Source: UBA6059 sp040219045 | GTDB lineage: Bacteria; Bacteroidota; Bacteroidia; Cytophagales; Cyclobacteriaceae | Reading direction: 5' to 3' | DNA length: 64,000 nt | NCBI GenBank assembly: GCA_965229505.1 | Contig: OZ245881.1 | Coordinates: 4,588,001-4,652,000, forward strand | Shown here: one piece after another, positions 41,553 to 51,900 of the stretch | How positions within the stretch are numbered: position 1 is the stretch's first letter | Layout: each line of letters opens with the position of its first letter | Program-made: the position numbers and the translations under genes | Notes under the pieces: model-generated | Seen by the model: only the letters and a program-made list of their open reading frames with translations | Told to the model about the DNA's origin: nothing | Database searches by the model: none

Positions 41553-41933
41553 GTGTCAGAAGTACTCAACTGCATTGCCATCGATGATGATCCGCTTTTG
41601 CTAAGAAAACTGGAAGTCTATATGGAGGACATTTCCTGGATCAATTTTCTCGCCTCGTATTCCAGCCCGGTAAAGGGTGCTACCGCGATAGTAGAGAGCA
41701 AGCCTGATTTGGTCTTACTGGATATCGAGATGCCACATATCGATGGTCATTACCTTATTGACTGGATCAAGCCACGACTAGATTTAATGGAAAAACCTCC
41801 GACCGTGATAATTGTATCGTCATTGACCGTACCTAAGGAAGACCAGGCGGAAGGCATAGCTGGCTATATCAACAAAGCTAATGTGACCAGCCCTGCTGAA
41901 CTAGAAGCCATGTTGAAAGAGATTATTGGGTAA
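41553..41933 (+). CDS. Stand-alone response regulator receiver domain
   Basis: The 126-residue protein is only a receiver domain: acidic IDDDP near residues 10-14, phosphoryl Asp D57 in LVLLDIEMP, Ser in VSSL, and Lys in INKAN near the end. The LytR-like N-terminal part suggests a truncated LytTR response regulator with no output domain. The start is a GTG. It ends one base before the stop of the convergent receiver-kinase gene. It probably takes phosphate from one of the kinases in this locus. Confidence 0.85.
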   Translation: MSEVLNCIAIDDDPLLLRKLEVYMEDISWINFLASYSSPVKGATAIVESKPDLVLLDIEMPHIDGHYLIDWIKPRLDLMEKPPTVIIVSSLTVPKEDQAEGIAGYINKANVTSPAELEAMLKEIIG

Positions 41934-41934
41934 G

Positions 41935-43074
41935 CTAGAGCTTTGCGGGAAGAGAGACAGTGAAGGTCGTCCCGGAACCCACAGTACTTTCTACCTTAAG
42001 GACGCCCTGGTTGAGTTTGGTAAATTCGTTGACGAGCTGTAAGCCCAGCCCAACACCTTTTTCACCTTTGGTACCATAGGTGCTCAAGCTATCACTCAGC
42101 TTGAAAAGCTCCTTGAGTTTGTCTTCCGGTATGCCAATACCTGTATCTTTCACCTGTATATCCACCAGGTCAGATACATTGGACACTGATATTTCTATGA
42201 CGCCATTCTCTTCTGTAAACTTCAGTGCATTGGAGATGAGGTTTCGGAAAATGGTCATGGTGCTGTTCATGTCTGACCAGATGGAAATGCCCTTGTCCAC
42301 TTTATTGGAGAAAGTGATTCCCTTGGAAGTAGCTGTAGACTGTAGGACCTGAAAGATATCCTCCACCATTTGATGAACTTCGATATTAACCGGGTTGTGG
42401 GGAATCTGGCTGAGTTCCTGTGAGGCCCAGTTGAGAAGGTTGTCCAACAAACCGGAAAGCTGAGAAGTAGCTTGCTCGACTTCCGAGATCATGGATTCTA
42501 ACTCATCATACTTTCCCTTTCGGATGTACATTCCGATGATATCACTCAATCCCTGAAACGAACTGACGGGTCCTCTTAGGTCATGGGAGATAATAGCAAA
42601 AAAGCGGTCCTTCAACTTTTTCTGGGCATTGATTTCTTTCAGGTAGATCTTGAGTGTATCATTCTCTCTGAGTGTTTCCACACCCTTTTTAAGCTCGAGA
42701 ACGTGCTTGATGGTCTTGGTCATGGTGACTTCCAGGTCGTGAAAGTCAATGGGCTTGGTGATAAAATCAAAGGCGCCAAGGTTCATGGCCGTTCTGATAT
42801 TATCCATATCTCCGTAGGCTGATACGATTACACTCTTGAGGAAGTAGTTCTTTTCATTGAGCTGAGCTAGGAGTGTCAGTCCGTCCATTTCGGGCATATT
42901 AATGTCCGTCAATACCAGGTCGATCTGACCGTCTTCCGCCAGTACATCCAATGCTCGTCTTCCGTTTTCGGCGAAGACAAAATCGTATTGACTGTCCTTA
43001 ATACTCTTACGAAACTTCTGCCGGATAAGTGTTTCTAAGTCCGGCTCATCATCAACCACCAATATCCTGGTCAT
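41935..43074 (-). CDS. Receiver-histidine kinase hybrid (379 aa)
   Basis: The N-terminal receiver has phospho-Asp D57 (LVLTDINMPEMDG) and Lys K107 in FITKPID. After a coiled coil comes a HisKA domain with H164 in AIISHDLRGPVSSFQG, then an HATPase_c domain with NALKFTEENG (N box), DTGIGIPEDKL (G1) and GVGLGLQLV (G2). There is no membrane segment. This order (receiver first) fits a kinase that is itself controlled by phosphorylation. It overlaps the lone receiver gene upstream by four bases, and that gene overlaps the Reg_prop kinase gene. Confidence 0.92.
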   Translation of the reverse strand: MTRILVVDDEPDLETLIRQKFRKSIKDSQYDFVFAENGRRALDVLAEDGQIDLVLTDINMPEMDGLTLLAQLNEKNYFLKSVIVSAYGDMDNIRTAMNLGAFDFITKPIDFHDLEVTMTKTIKHVLELKKGVETLRENDTLKIYLKEINAQKKLKDRFFAIISHDLRGPVSSFQGLSDIIGMYIRKGKYDELESMISEVEQATSQLSGLLDNLLNWASQELSQIPHNPVNIEVHQMVEDIFQVLQSTATSKGITFSNKVDKGISIWSDMNSTMTIFRNLISNALKFTEENGVIEISVSNVSDLVDIQVKDTGIGIPEDKLKELFKLSDSLSTYGTKGEKGVGLGLQLVNEFTKLNQGVLKVESTVGSGTTFTVSLPAKL

Positions 43075-43448
43075 GATGCGATCTCCTTAAGTTTTTCCTT
43101 TAGCACGATGAAATCAATGGGTTTGGTAAGAAACCCGTCTGCACCCAGGTTGTAGGCTGTATTCTTGTTTTCTTCATCCCCATACGCTGTGATCATCATT
43201 ACTACCGGAGGCGGCTTTTCGTAGGTCTTTTTGATCTTGTCCAGCAGCTCCAATCCGCTCATGCCGGGCATGTTGATGTCTGACAGTATCAGCACGCCAT
43301 CATGGGCATGGCTATTGAGGTATTGCATCGCCTCTTCCCCTGAAAATGCGAATGCGAACGTCATTTCACCTTTTCGAATCTCTTTCCTAAATCGTTGTTC
43401 AAACAACAATTGAACATCTTTTTCGTCATCAACTACAAGTATTTTCAT
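43071..43448 (-). CDS. Stand-alone response regulator receiver domain
   Basis: The 125-residue protein has VVDDEKD, phospho-Asp D57 in LILSDINMPGMSG, and a FLTKPIDF Lys near residue 111. It has no output domain. Its start overlaps the end of the 1301-residue kinase gene (stop TAA and ATG share one base) and its stop overlaps the next gene by four bases, so the three are clearly co-translated. It is likely the first phosphate acceptor of the Reg_prop kinase. Confidence 0.92.
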   Translation of the reverse strand: MKILVVDDEKDVQLLFEQRFRKEIRKGEMTFAFAFSGEEAMQYLNSHAHDGVLILSDINMPGMSGLELLDKIKKTYEKPPPVVMMITAYGDEENKNTAYNLGADGFLTKPIDFIVLKEKLKEIAS

Positions 43449-46400
43449 TAGCTCGGTTGGTTTATGGGTAGTAGTATAGTGAACTCAGTGCCTTCACTCG
43501 GGATGCTGACAAAGTCAATGGTACCATTATGACCTTTGGTAATTATATCATAGCTCATGCTCAATCCAAGGCCGGTACCTTCACCTGTCGGCTTTGTGGT
43601 AAAGAATGGTTGAAATATTTTTTCACGTATTTCCAGTGGGATGCCATTGCCATTGTCCTTGATTCCAATCTCAAGGTTGGGTCCGCGCTTACGCGTCCAA
43701 ACGCTTACAAGAGGGGAGTACTTCTCGCCATTTCCATTTGATGAGGCTCCATTTTGATCTGATGCAGCCACCAGCTCAGGCGCGACACTGGATTTACGTG
43801 CCTTATCAGAAACAGCATGAAAGGCATTGTTGATGAGGTTGAGCACCACGCGCCCGATATCCTGAGCGACAATGTCAATTTTTGGTAATTTCTCATCCAA
43901 CTCGATTTTGAAATCTGAGTTGAACGACTTGTCTTTCGCTCTTAGGCCGTGATAGGCCAGCCTCAGGTATTCATCGGCAAGTAGATTCACATCAGTGAGC
44001 TCCTTTAAACCAGATCCCGCTCGCGAATGCTGTAGCATGCTCTTTACGATATCATCAGCGCGCTTGCCATGATGGCTTATTTTTTCGAGGTTCTTCTTAA
44101 TATCAGCGGCGATCAACTTAGCCTCTTCAATATCATTATTATCCAATTCCTCATTCATCTCATCGATGAGTTCACCACTCACATCGGAGAAGTTATTCAC
44201 GAAGTTTAGGGGGTTTTGTATCTCATGCGCGATACCGGCTGTGAGTTCTCCCAGAGACGCCATTTTCTCCGACTGGATCAATTGACTCTGGGTGGTTTTC
44301 AACTCCTCAATAGTTTTATTTAATTGAGCCGTACGATGCTCTACGCGCTCTTCCAGTATCCGATTTTCCTTTCTTAAGTAATAGGATCTTACAGAGACGA
44401 TCGTGTAGATCAAGGATAACAAGATGATGATATACAGCGCATACGCCCACCAGGTCTGCCACCAGGGGGGAAGTATTTTGACTTTTAGGGACTTACCTTC
44501 TTCATTCCATACACCATAGGCGTTGGATGCTCGAATGACAAATTCATATTCTCCAGGATCGAGATTGGTGTATGACGCGAAATTCCGATTGTCGTAGGTC
44601 CAGTCATCTTCATAGCCCTTCAATATATGAGCGTATTGATTCTTCTCCGGGTTGGCATAATGTAAGGCTGCAAATTCGAAGCTCAGGTTGTTCTGATCAT
44701 AGGATAGTTCGATGGACTCAGTGTTCAACAGGCTTTTCGTCAGCGGGCTATCATCTCCCATATTCTTGATGGACATATTGGACACCAGTATGTCAGATAT
44801 AATCAAATCCGGTGGAGTGTCATTGACTATGATGCTACTAAACGTAGTAAGGCCATGATCACCACCAAAGTAGTACTTGCCATCAGTGGCGCGTGTTCCT
44901 GCTAAGGAGAGGAAGGTGTCACCCCCGAGCCCATCGCTGGAGTTGTAATTGATAAAAGTCACCTTATTCAGACTATTGTTGGTGACCATTTGCGATAGGC
45001 CATTTTGGGTCGCGATCCACATTTCACCATTGTCACCTTCGACAATCACCTCCGTAAGATTGGTGGGTAGGCCATCTGATTCAGCGTAGAGGGTGAATTT
45101 TTCCGTTTCCGGGTCGAATTTGTTGATTCCCTCATTGGTCGCCAGCCAAAGCATTCCTTGGCTATCTATGCATATATCGAGGATCACACCACTGCTTACC
45201 GTATTCTTCTCCTTACCAGGAAGGTAGTACTTGATCGTATTGGTAGTAAGGTCTATTCTGTTCAGACCACTACCATTAGCGAGTACCCATACATATTGAT
45301 CCGTGATTTCAATATCAGTAATATTGCTTCCACTCAGGGCGGGCTCGTTCAGGTCTTGGTTGGACAAATTCCGGACTAATTCGATTTGTGCAGGGTCTTC
45401 TGGTGCTACTAGCGCAATGCCATAAAAATCGATGGTAGGAGCGGGGGCGTTCCACAGATTGTAGGAGTGACTGCCATCAGATTGATACCACATTGTGTAC
45501 TTTCCTGGTTGCAGCGTGATCGCATCTATGGACACTCTATTTTTCGCACTTCCTCCTGCATGGTAGGAGGAGATGAAGTCTCCAAACTCCCAAACTCTTT
45601 CCTGATTCTCATCCTCCAGCCAGCCATAGTCAGCCATGCTCACGGGATCACCTTCGCCTACCGAAATGACGAAATACGTTCCTGATTCCTCGATCACTAT
45701 TTCCTGTGAAAGGCTCTTTGCATCCGATACTGTGTCGATGACGCCCAGGCGCTGTTCGCTTTTGACGAGTTCCATCATTTCGTCTACCAGCTGGGTTGGG
45801 TAGCCGATGGTGCTTCTACTTGCAATACGCTTAATCTTGTCCGTAGATGGGTCTATCTTGTTCAAACCGTCATTGGTGCCTACCCATAGCATACCTTCTC
45901 TATCATGGCGAATTACCCTGACCTGATTGTTTGAAATGGTCGTAGGATCATCAGGTACATTCTTGTATCTGGTGATTTCGTTTAGCTCTTTATCAAGTTT
46001 TAGTAGTCCATCTCCCCAGGTTCCCAGCCACAGGCTGCCATCCGGGTTTTCCGCAATACTTCTTACAGATCCTTCAAAAACGTCATCAACAGCCTCGTAG
46101 TTGTACTTCTTGATGATGTCAGTTTGAGGGTCAATGACATTCAAGCCACCGCCTCGTGTGCCCACATATACAACACCGGGCTTTTGCGTGGAAGCCAGTA
46201 TTCCGAAAACACCATTACCATTTAGGCCGGTAGGCTCTTCGTTGACCTCATAATAAGAAAACGGCTGGGTAATAGGGTCATACTTGACAATACCGTTAGT
46301 CAGACTGGCAAACCAAAATATCCCGCTATGATCAATCATAAAATTGGACAAAGCAACGTCCCAACCGTAACCTTGCATCCATACGCTACCATCAAGGGAT

Positions 46401-47353
46401 AATTCTTCGTATTCATCAGATAAACCCTTAAATTTTAGTATGCCGCGGAAGTTGTTCGCTATCCAGATATTCCCATCATGATCTTGCCGAATACAGTTGT
46501 AAAAATTATTTCCTTGACTGGCACCATCTTCATATTCCCTTATCCTCTTTATTTCTTGACTGGTGATGTTGTACTTATAAACGCCCTTTCTTGTAGTAAT
46601 CCATAGCACGTCATTTTTATCAGCATACAAGAAAGTTATCCTGTTGTTGTCATCAGATGAGATACTGAATGGGTCGTCACTTTCGAAATTAACACGCTCA
46701 AACGTGTCACTTCCAGGTGGCATGTAGAGTAAGCTATAGTTTTCCGAACCCGACCACAAACCACCCGATGTATCTGTGGTGAGACCAAGAGCAAAATCAA
46801 ATCGCAAGTCCTCGGTTGTAGGAAGATCGTAAGGTGGTTGTTCCCACTTGTCTTCAGCCTGATTGTACATCAAGACCCCCAGATCGAATGTGGTCGCCCA
46901 TAATACTCCCTGTGAATCCATGATGATTTCAAAAGCTCGTCCTGCTCCTGCGGGTAATTCAAACCTATCCGCAAAAACATAGTTGACGAATTGATTTCTT
47001 TGTCGATCATATCTGGATATACCAGTACCGGTGGTCACCCATATGTTATTGTCTTTATCTTCCACCAGCCCTGAAGTCCGGTTGTGCTGCAGACTTGCCG
47101 GGTTGTTTGCATCACTCTTGAAAGTTTCGAAGCTGTAACCGTCATATTTCTGTAGGCCGTTGACCGTTGCAATCCAAATCAAGCCAAAGCTGTCCTGAAT
47201 GACATCTCTAACAGATGTGGAAGCAAGGCCATCAGAGATAGTGAGGTATTCCGCCTCTATTTGCCTTGGTTGTGCTATTGCGTTGAAGGCTACCGCAATG
47301 CATGATGAGACCCCCATCAAACCAAAAAGTAAACGTTTAAAGGCTATGGACAT
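43448..47353 (-). CDS. Reg_prop/Y_Y_Y two-component sensor kinase with inserted domain (1301 aa)
   Basis: The signal peptide covers residues 1-28. Two-component propeller repeats follow (about 35-505 and 690-845), with text such as GLIWIATVNGLQKYDG, NIWVTTGTGISRYD and GMLWVGTNDGLNKID. An extra domain of about 145 residues interrupts them at about 510-655 (PGKYTMWYQSDGSHSYNLWN). A Y_Y_Y domain (about 890-960) and one TM helix (about 969-988) lead to a HisKA domain with H1043 (AHEIQNP) and an HATPase_c ending GEGTGLGLSMSYDI. The family senses ligands in the periplasm, often sugars. There is no receiver in this protein; two lone receivers follow by overlap. Confidence 0.93.
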   Translation of the reverse strand: MSIAFKRLLFGLMGVSSCIAVAFNAIAQPRQIEAEYLTISDGLASTSVRDVIQDSFGLIWIATVNGLQKYDGYSFETFKSDANNPASLQHNRTSGLVEDKDNNIWVTTGTGISRYDRQRNQFVNYVFADRFELPAGAGRAFEIIMDSQGVLWATTFDLGVLMYNQAEDKWEQPPYDLPTTEDLRFDFALGLTTDTSGGLWSGSENYSLLYMPPGSDTFERVNFESDDPFSISSDDNNRITFLYADKNDVLWITTRKGVYKYNITSQEIKRIREYEDGASQGNNFYNCIRQDHDGNIWIANNFRGILKFKGLSDEYEELSLDGSVWMQGYGWDVALSNFMIDHSGIFWFASLTNGIVKYDPITQPFSYYEVNEEPTGLNGNGVFGILASTQKPGVVYVGTRGGGLNVIDPQTDIIKKYNYEAVDDVFEGSVRSIAENPDGSLWLGTWGDGLLKLDKELNEITRYKNVPDDPTTISNNQVRVIRHDREGMLWVGTNDGLNKIDPSTDKIKRIASRSTIGYPTQLVDEMMELVKSEQRLGVIDTVSDAKSLSQEIVIEESGTYFVISVGEGDPVSMADYGWLEDENQERVWEFGDFISSYHAGGSAKNRVSIDAITLQPGKYTMWYQSDGSHSYNLWNAPAPTIDFYGIALVAPEDPAQIELVRNLSNQDLNEPALSGSNITDIEITDQYVWVLANGSGLNRIDLTTNTIKYYLPGKEKNTVSSGVILDICIDSQGMLWLATNEGINKFDPETEKFTLYAESDGLPTNLTEVIVEGDNGEMWIATQNGLSQMVTNNSLNKVTFINYNSSDGLGGDTFLSLAGTRATDGKYYFGGDHGLTTFSSIIVNDTPPDLIISDILVSNMSIKNMGDDSPLTKSLLNTESIELSYDQNNLSFEFAALHYANPEKNQYAHILKGYEDDWTYDNRNFASYTNLDPGEYEFVIRASNAYGVWNEEGKSLKVKILPPWWQTWWAYALYIIILLSLIYTIVSVRSYYLRKENRILEERVEHRTAQLNKTIEELKTTQSQLIQSEKMASLGELTAGIAHEIQNPLNFVNNFSDVSGELIDEMNEELDNNDIEEAKLIAADIKKNLEKISHHGKRADDIVKSMLQHSRAGSGLKELTDVNLLADEYLRLAYHGLRAKDKSFNSDFKIELDEKLPKIDIVAQDIGRVVLNLINNAFHAVSDKARKSSVAPELVAASDQNGASSNGNGEKYSPLVSVWTRKRGPNLEIGIKDNGNGIPLEIREKIFQPFFTTKPTGEGTGLGLSMSYDIITKGHNGTIDFVSIPSEGTEFTILLPINQPS

Positions 47354-47396
47354 GTGGAGAAGGTTGTTTACTCATAAAAATATCCCGTAAAATACG

Positions 47397-48725
47397 TTAA
47401 GATAAAGGTAGTTGCACAATAAATGTCGTTCCCTTGCCTAAATCCGTCTTGAGCTCAAGTGTTCCCTCATGCCCCTTGGTCACTATATCATAGCTCATAC
47501 TAAGCCCAAGGCCTGTTCCTTCTCCGGTAGGTTTAGTGGTGAAGAAGGGCTGGAAGATTTTGTCTTTGATGTCATCAGGGATGCCCGGTCCATTGTCAGA
47601 AACGCTAAACTGAATTTGGCCATTTAATAATTGGGTTGACACGATGACTTCTGGCTTTTCAACATCCTGTACAGCTTGAAATGCATTATTGATCAGATTG
47701 AGCAAGACCCTGCCAATGTCCTGTGGCACCACCTTGACTTTGGGTAGATCCGGGAACGAGTCTAGCTTGAAGTCGGATTGAAAAGACTTGTCTTGCGCAC
47801 GATAACCATGATAGGAGAGGTGCAGGTATTCGTCGCATAGTGCATTGATATCAGTGAGCTCCTTTTCACCTGATCCTGAACGAGAATGCTGCAGCATGCT
47901 CTTGACAATCTGTTCTGCGCGCTTGCCGTGTTGAGTTACCTTTTTCTCGTTGGCAACTAAGTCATTGGTCAAGGCTTCAATCTCTTCTTGATCGTTCTCC
48001 TTTATGGCTTGTCGAAGCTCTGAAAGGAGTTCTTGGTTGAGATCGGAGAAGTTATTAACGAAATTCAGCGGATTTTGAATCTCATGAGCAATGCCTGCAG
48101 TAAGTGCACCGAGAGAGGCCATCTTTTCTGAGTGGATCAATTGGTTCTGTGTTGTTTTTAAGTCATTTAAGGCCAACTGAAGTTCTTCCTTCTGCTTTGT
48201 TATTTCGGCAGTCCTTTCCAAGACTTGAACCTCCAAATCAGCCTTTAACTGCGTCATAATCTTATTCTGTCTTTCCTCTTCCAGTGCTTTTTCTCTTTCA
48301 AGAGCCAAGGCCTTGTTCTGCTTGTTCGTGATGATGAGCATCACAATCATCCAAACCAGGGAAAATCCGCCAGCAACTTCAAAGTAGCTTTCCCAGGAGG
48401 CATAAAATTCCGCAGTAATTCGCTCAACTAAATTGCTTACCAGTGATACTGCCATAAATGGTATCACTGCTGCCATCAGGGATTTAGCTTGAGTCAACTC
48501 CTCTCGCTTATAGATAGCATAGAGTATAAATCCCATAAAGAAATAGGGAATCCATAGTGCGACAGGCCTAATGCTTTCAATACCTGCACCTGCCAGAACG
48601 ATTGCAATGGATGCAATCATGCCTCCCAATAACGGACGATCCCAATCGGGCAACTGCTTAGCATCCCGAAGCATTTTGCGTAGATGCCTAAAAATGAAAA
48701 ATGTGGTTATAAACTCGCCAATCAT
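47397..48725 (-). CDS. Membrane sensor histidine kinase (442 aa)
   Basis: Four hydrophobic segments within residues 35-135 (for example GGMIASIAIVLAGAGI, VALWIPYFFMGFILYAIY and LVWMIVMLIITN) form the sensor. Residues 140-195 form a coiled coil. H214 lies in AHEIQNPLNF, and the HATPase_c domain shows NLINNAFQA, DNGPGIP and GEGTGLGLSMSYDI. The H-box region is close to identical with that of the two neighbouring kinases. The ATG overlaps the stop of the 62-residue kinase remnant by four bases. No receiver is attached; phosphate probably goes to a separate receiver. Confidence 0.92.
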   Translation of the reverse strand: MIGEFITTFFIFRHLRKMLRDAKQLPDWDRPLLGGMIASIAIVLAGAGIESIRPVALWIPYFFMGFILYAIYKREELTQAKSLMAAVIPFMAVSLVSNLVERITAEFYASWESYFEVAGGFSLVWMIVMLIITNKQNKALALEREKALEEERQNKIMTQLKADLEVQVLERTAEITKQKEELQLALNDLKTTQNQLIHSEKMASLGALTAGIAHEIQNPLNFVNNFSDLNQELLSELRQAIKENDQEEIEALTNDLVANEKKVTQHGKRAEQIVKSMLQHSRSGSGEKELTDINALCDEYLHLSYHGYRAQDKSFQSDFKLDSFPDLPKVKVVPQDIGRVLLNLINNAFQAVQDVEKPEVIVSTQLLNGQIQFSVSDNGPGIPDDIKDKIFQPFFTTKPTGEGTGLGLSMSYDIVTKGHEGTLELKTDLGKGTTFIVQLPLS

Positions 48726-48910
48726 TGTTCCAAAATTAATGCCGGAAGCATGATAATAAACTTACTCCCCTTACCCAATTCTGTCGCTACTTTCATTTGT
48801 CCCCCATGTCCCTTAGTCACGATATCATAGATTGTCTGAATCACTGATTTACGCTGATTATTTGATTTCGCTGATTTCATTTCACCAATTAAGTTTATCT
48901 GTGTCATCAT
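48722..48910 (-). pseudogene. 62-residue remnant of a kinase C-terminus, translationally coupled
   Basis: Residues of about 28-58 (YDIVTKGHGGQMKVATELGK and following) match the last 30 residues of the neighbouring kinases (SYDIVTKGHEGTLELKTDLG and SYDIVTKGHGGEIEVQTK). The first 26 residues come from unrelated sequence. The ATP-binding core is absent, so no kinase activity is possible. The frame is intact and ends in an ATGA overlap with the next kinase, so it is probably still translated. Confidence 0.7.
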
Positions 48911-48931
48911 TTAATCCTCTTAATCCGCGTT

Positions 48932-51900
48932 TCAGACAAAAGGAAGAGAAATAGAAAATGTAGTCCATTCGCTTGTTTTTGTTTGTACTTCAATCTCTCC
49001 CCCATGCCCTTTGGTCACGATATCATAACTCATACTTAGCCCAAGGCCTGTTCCTTCTCCGGTAGGTTTGGTAGTGAAGAAAGGCTGGAAGATCTTGTCT
49101 TTGATGTCATCGGGGATGCCTGGGCCATTGTCGGAAACACTAATCTGAATTTGGCCATTTGATAATTGAGTTGACACTATGACTTCAGGCTTTTCTACAT
49201 CTTTTACAGCTTGGAAAGCGTTGTTGATTAGATTGAGTAATACGCGCCCAATGTCTTGTGGAACGACATTAAGTTTCGGTAGGGCAGAGTCGAACTCTGT
49301 TTTGAAGTCAGCATTGAAGGACTTGTCTTTCGCACGATAACCGTGGTAGGAGAGACGTAAGTATTCATCACAGAGCGCATTGATATCCGTGAGTTCCTTC
49401 TCTCCGGAGCTGGTGCGTGAATGCTGCAGCATGCTTTTTACAATCTGTTCCGCTCTCTTACCATGGTGCGTTACCTTTTCTTCATTGGCCAGCAGATCAT
49501 TGGTCAAAGCTTCAATCTCCTCCTGATCATTTTCGCGAATTGCTTCCTTGAGTTCGGCCAGGAGCTCTTTGTTGAGATCGGAGAAGTTATTGACAAAGTT
49601 CAAAGGATTCTGAATCTCATGTGCTATACCTGCTGTTAGCTCTCCCAAGGATGCCATTTTCTCAGAATGCACCAGCTGGTTTTGTGCTGCTTTCAGGTCG
49701 GTCAGCGTATGTTCAATATTTCGCTTTGCGTCCTCCAACTGCACAAAGTCCTCGTACCTCGCGTACGCTACCGCAAATGCAGAAGCCAGGTATTGCATCA
49801 GCTCCACGTGCTCCTGGATCAGTGGTTCAGAATTACCCACATAGAGCATTCCTTGTTTAAAAGGAACGAGTTGCAGCACTAGTTTTTCCGGAGGTGGACT
49901 ACCCGCCTGATATTGTTTTGCATTCTCGATGAGTCCCTGTTTCATGAAGAGCTGCATATTCTGAATAAATTGTTTCTGATCCCATTCCTCACGGTAGACG
50001 GTTTGATTTCTCCAGTTATCAATCGAGGGCTGAATCATACCAAGTTCAGTCTCGCTGAATGGAATGTGCAGAGCAGCTAGAGATTTTCCGGTAGGAGTCG
50101 AGAGATAGGCATGAACCATCTCTTCCTCTTCTTTGATAATGAAGACGCCACAGCGGAAGAAGGGCACGCCCAATACGGTCAATTCCTTCCAAACCAGAGG
50201 TGTGATTCGCTCAAGGTCTTTTGGTGATCGCATAGAAGCAATCTCGGCCCGCACCCGATCAATGGAGGCTTGTTTGACGGCTTCTCTCTCGCGGGCTTCC
50301 GCTTGAAGCAAGTCTTCGAATCTTCGATAGGCAAGATCAAAAGTGCCTGCGAAACGTGCGAGCGTATCTATGGCCTCTTTCGGTGGATTAATCACCTTCC
50401 CGGACAGACTGTAGCCAATTTCACCATGCGTTGTTCTGGCCATGACAAAGGTCAAGCCGTCAATCTTTCGGATTGCATCTTCGGTAGGCGCATTGGGATC
50501 TAGCTGTTCAAAATCTCCGAGGGTGACCATTTTATTGACATAGTTGACTGCCGTATCAGCATCCATGGGAAAGACCAATACGGGTTCATCAGATTTTTCC
50601 CAATCTGCTACCAAAGGTATGTCTCCATGTATATGCCTTGGCAGTCGCATGACCATTCCTATACGATCACCATCACCTGTTGTCATGGCCTTGTCATACC
50701 TATATGGCAACCAGCGCATGTGCCAGAAATAATTTGCCTCATAACCGAGTGTAACAAATTCTTTTCGCATGGCTACCACAATATCCTGAAGGTCGCTAGA
50801 TGTGCTCATTGCGGTAGCAGCCGCCCGGATACGTTCCAGGGACAATTCAATTTCGGATTCACGTGCCTGTGCTTCCGCTTTTTTCAGGTCATTGAATCGC
50901 CGGTAAGTAAGACTCAGTACTGAACTGAATCGCCGGAAAACTTTCAGCTCTTTTTCGGGTATCTCCTGATTAGCGATTACATAAAATGATCCCTCAGCAA
51001 ACATGGGGAAATAGAAATACAGGGCTTCATCTGAATTATTTGCAGTGGCTACTTGATTAGTGATATAATCATAATATTCCTGTATTTCTTGGCCCTGGAG
51101 TACATAAGTATGTTCCTCCTGCTTGAGCCAATGTTCGTAGGTGCTTTCTAACAGGGGATGTCCTTGCATATTAATGGTACCTTCCACGCTAAAAGTATCG
51201 CCCTCCGGGGTACGTGATGCTGTCCACATTTGGGCAAAGGTGTTTTCTCTAGATAGTAAACCCGCTCCGCAACGGACAATCGGCGTGTGTGACAGTGTAT
51301 CGAGCTGTTCAAAATATACTTCTATCGTCTTACCAAGGTCATCTGTATTATGCATCGCCATTGCCTGAGCCCGTACACGCTCCAGGGCTGCTTCAATCTG
51401 AGCTTCTCTAGCCTGGGTTTCTGCTTTTTGTAGATCTAAGAAGCGGGTGTAGGTCTGTTCAAAGACTTTGGCAAATCGACATAGAATATTTGCTTCACCA
51501 TCTGAGAGTTCATGGTCACCCACGATTTCCAACATCCCATAGCGCATATAAGCAGATGAACTTAAAGCTTTGTTTTTTTCAAGAAAGGTGGCTTTTATAT
51601 CCTCCGGAACATTGAAAAAGTCGGGATTGGAAAATGTTTGCTCATCATAACTTGTCTTAAGCTCACCTTCAAATGAGAGCACTTCATATGGTTTTTGAGT
51701 CTTCCAGGTATTGAGCTGCTGTTGGTAGTAGGGGTGGTCAAAAAAGTCTATATGGAAATGCTCAGGGTGAATATCTTCGCCAAAGCCTGACATCCACATG
51801 TCCATACCGTCATTTCCGTTATACAAGTTTAGTCCACAGCCATCGGCATCAAACCCTAGCTCCACCAATTGCTTGAATACCACACTGATCACATTGGACA

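Noticed and set aside
48722..48910. A functional small histidine kinase
   Set aside because: It has only the last part of the ATP-binding domain, no H box and no N or G1 box.
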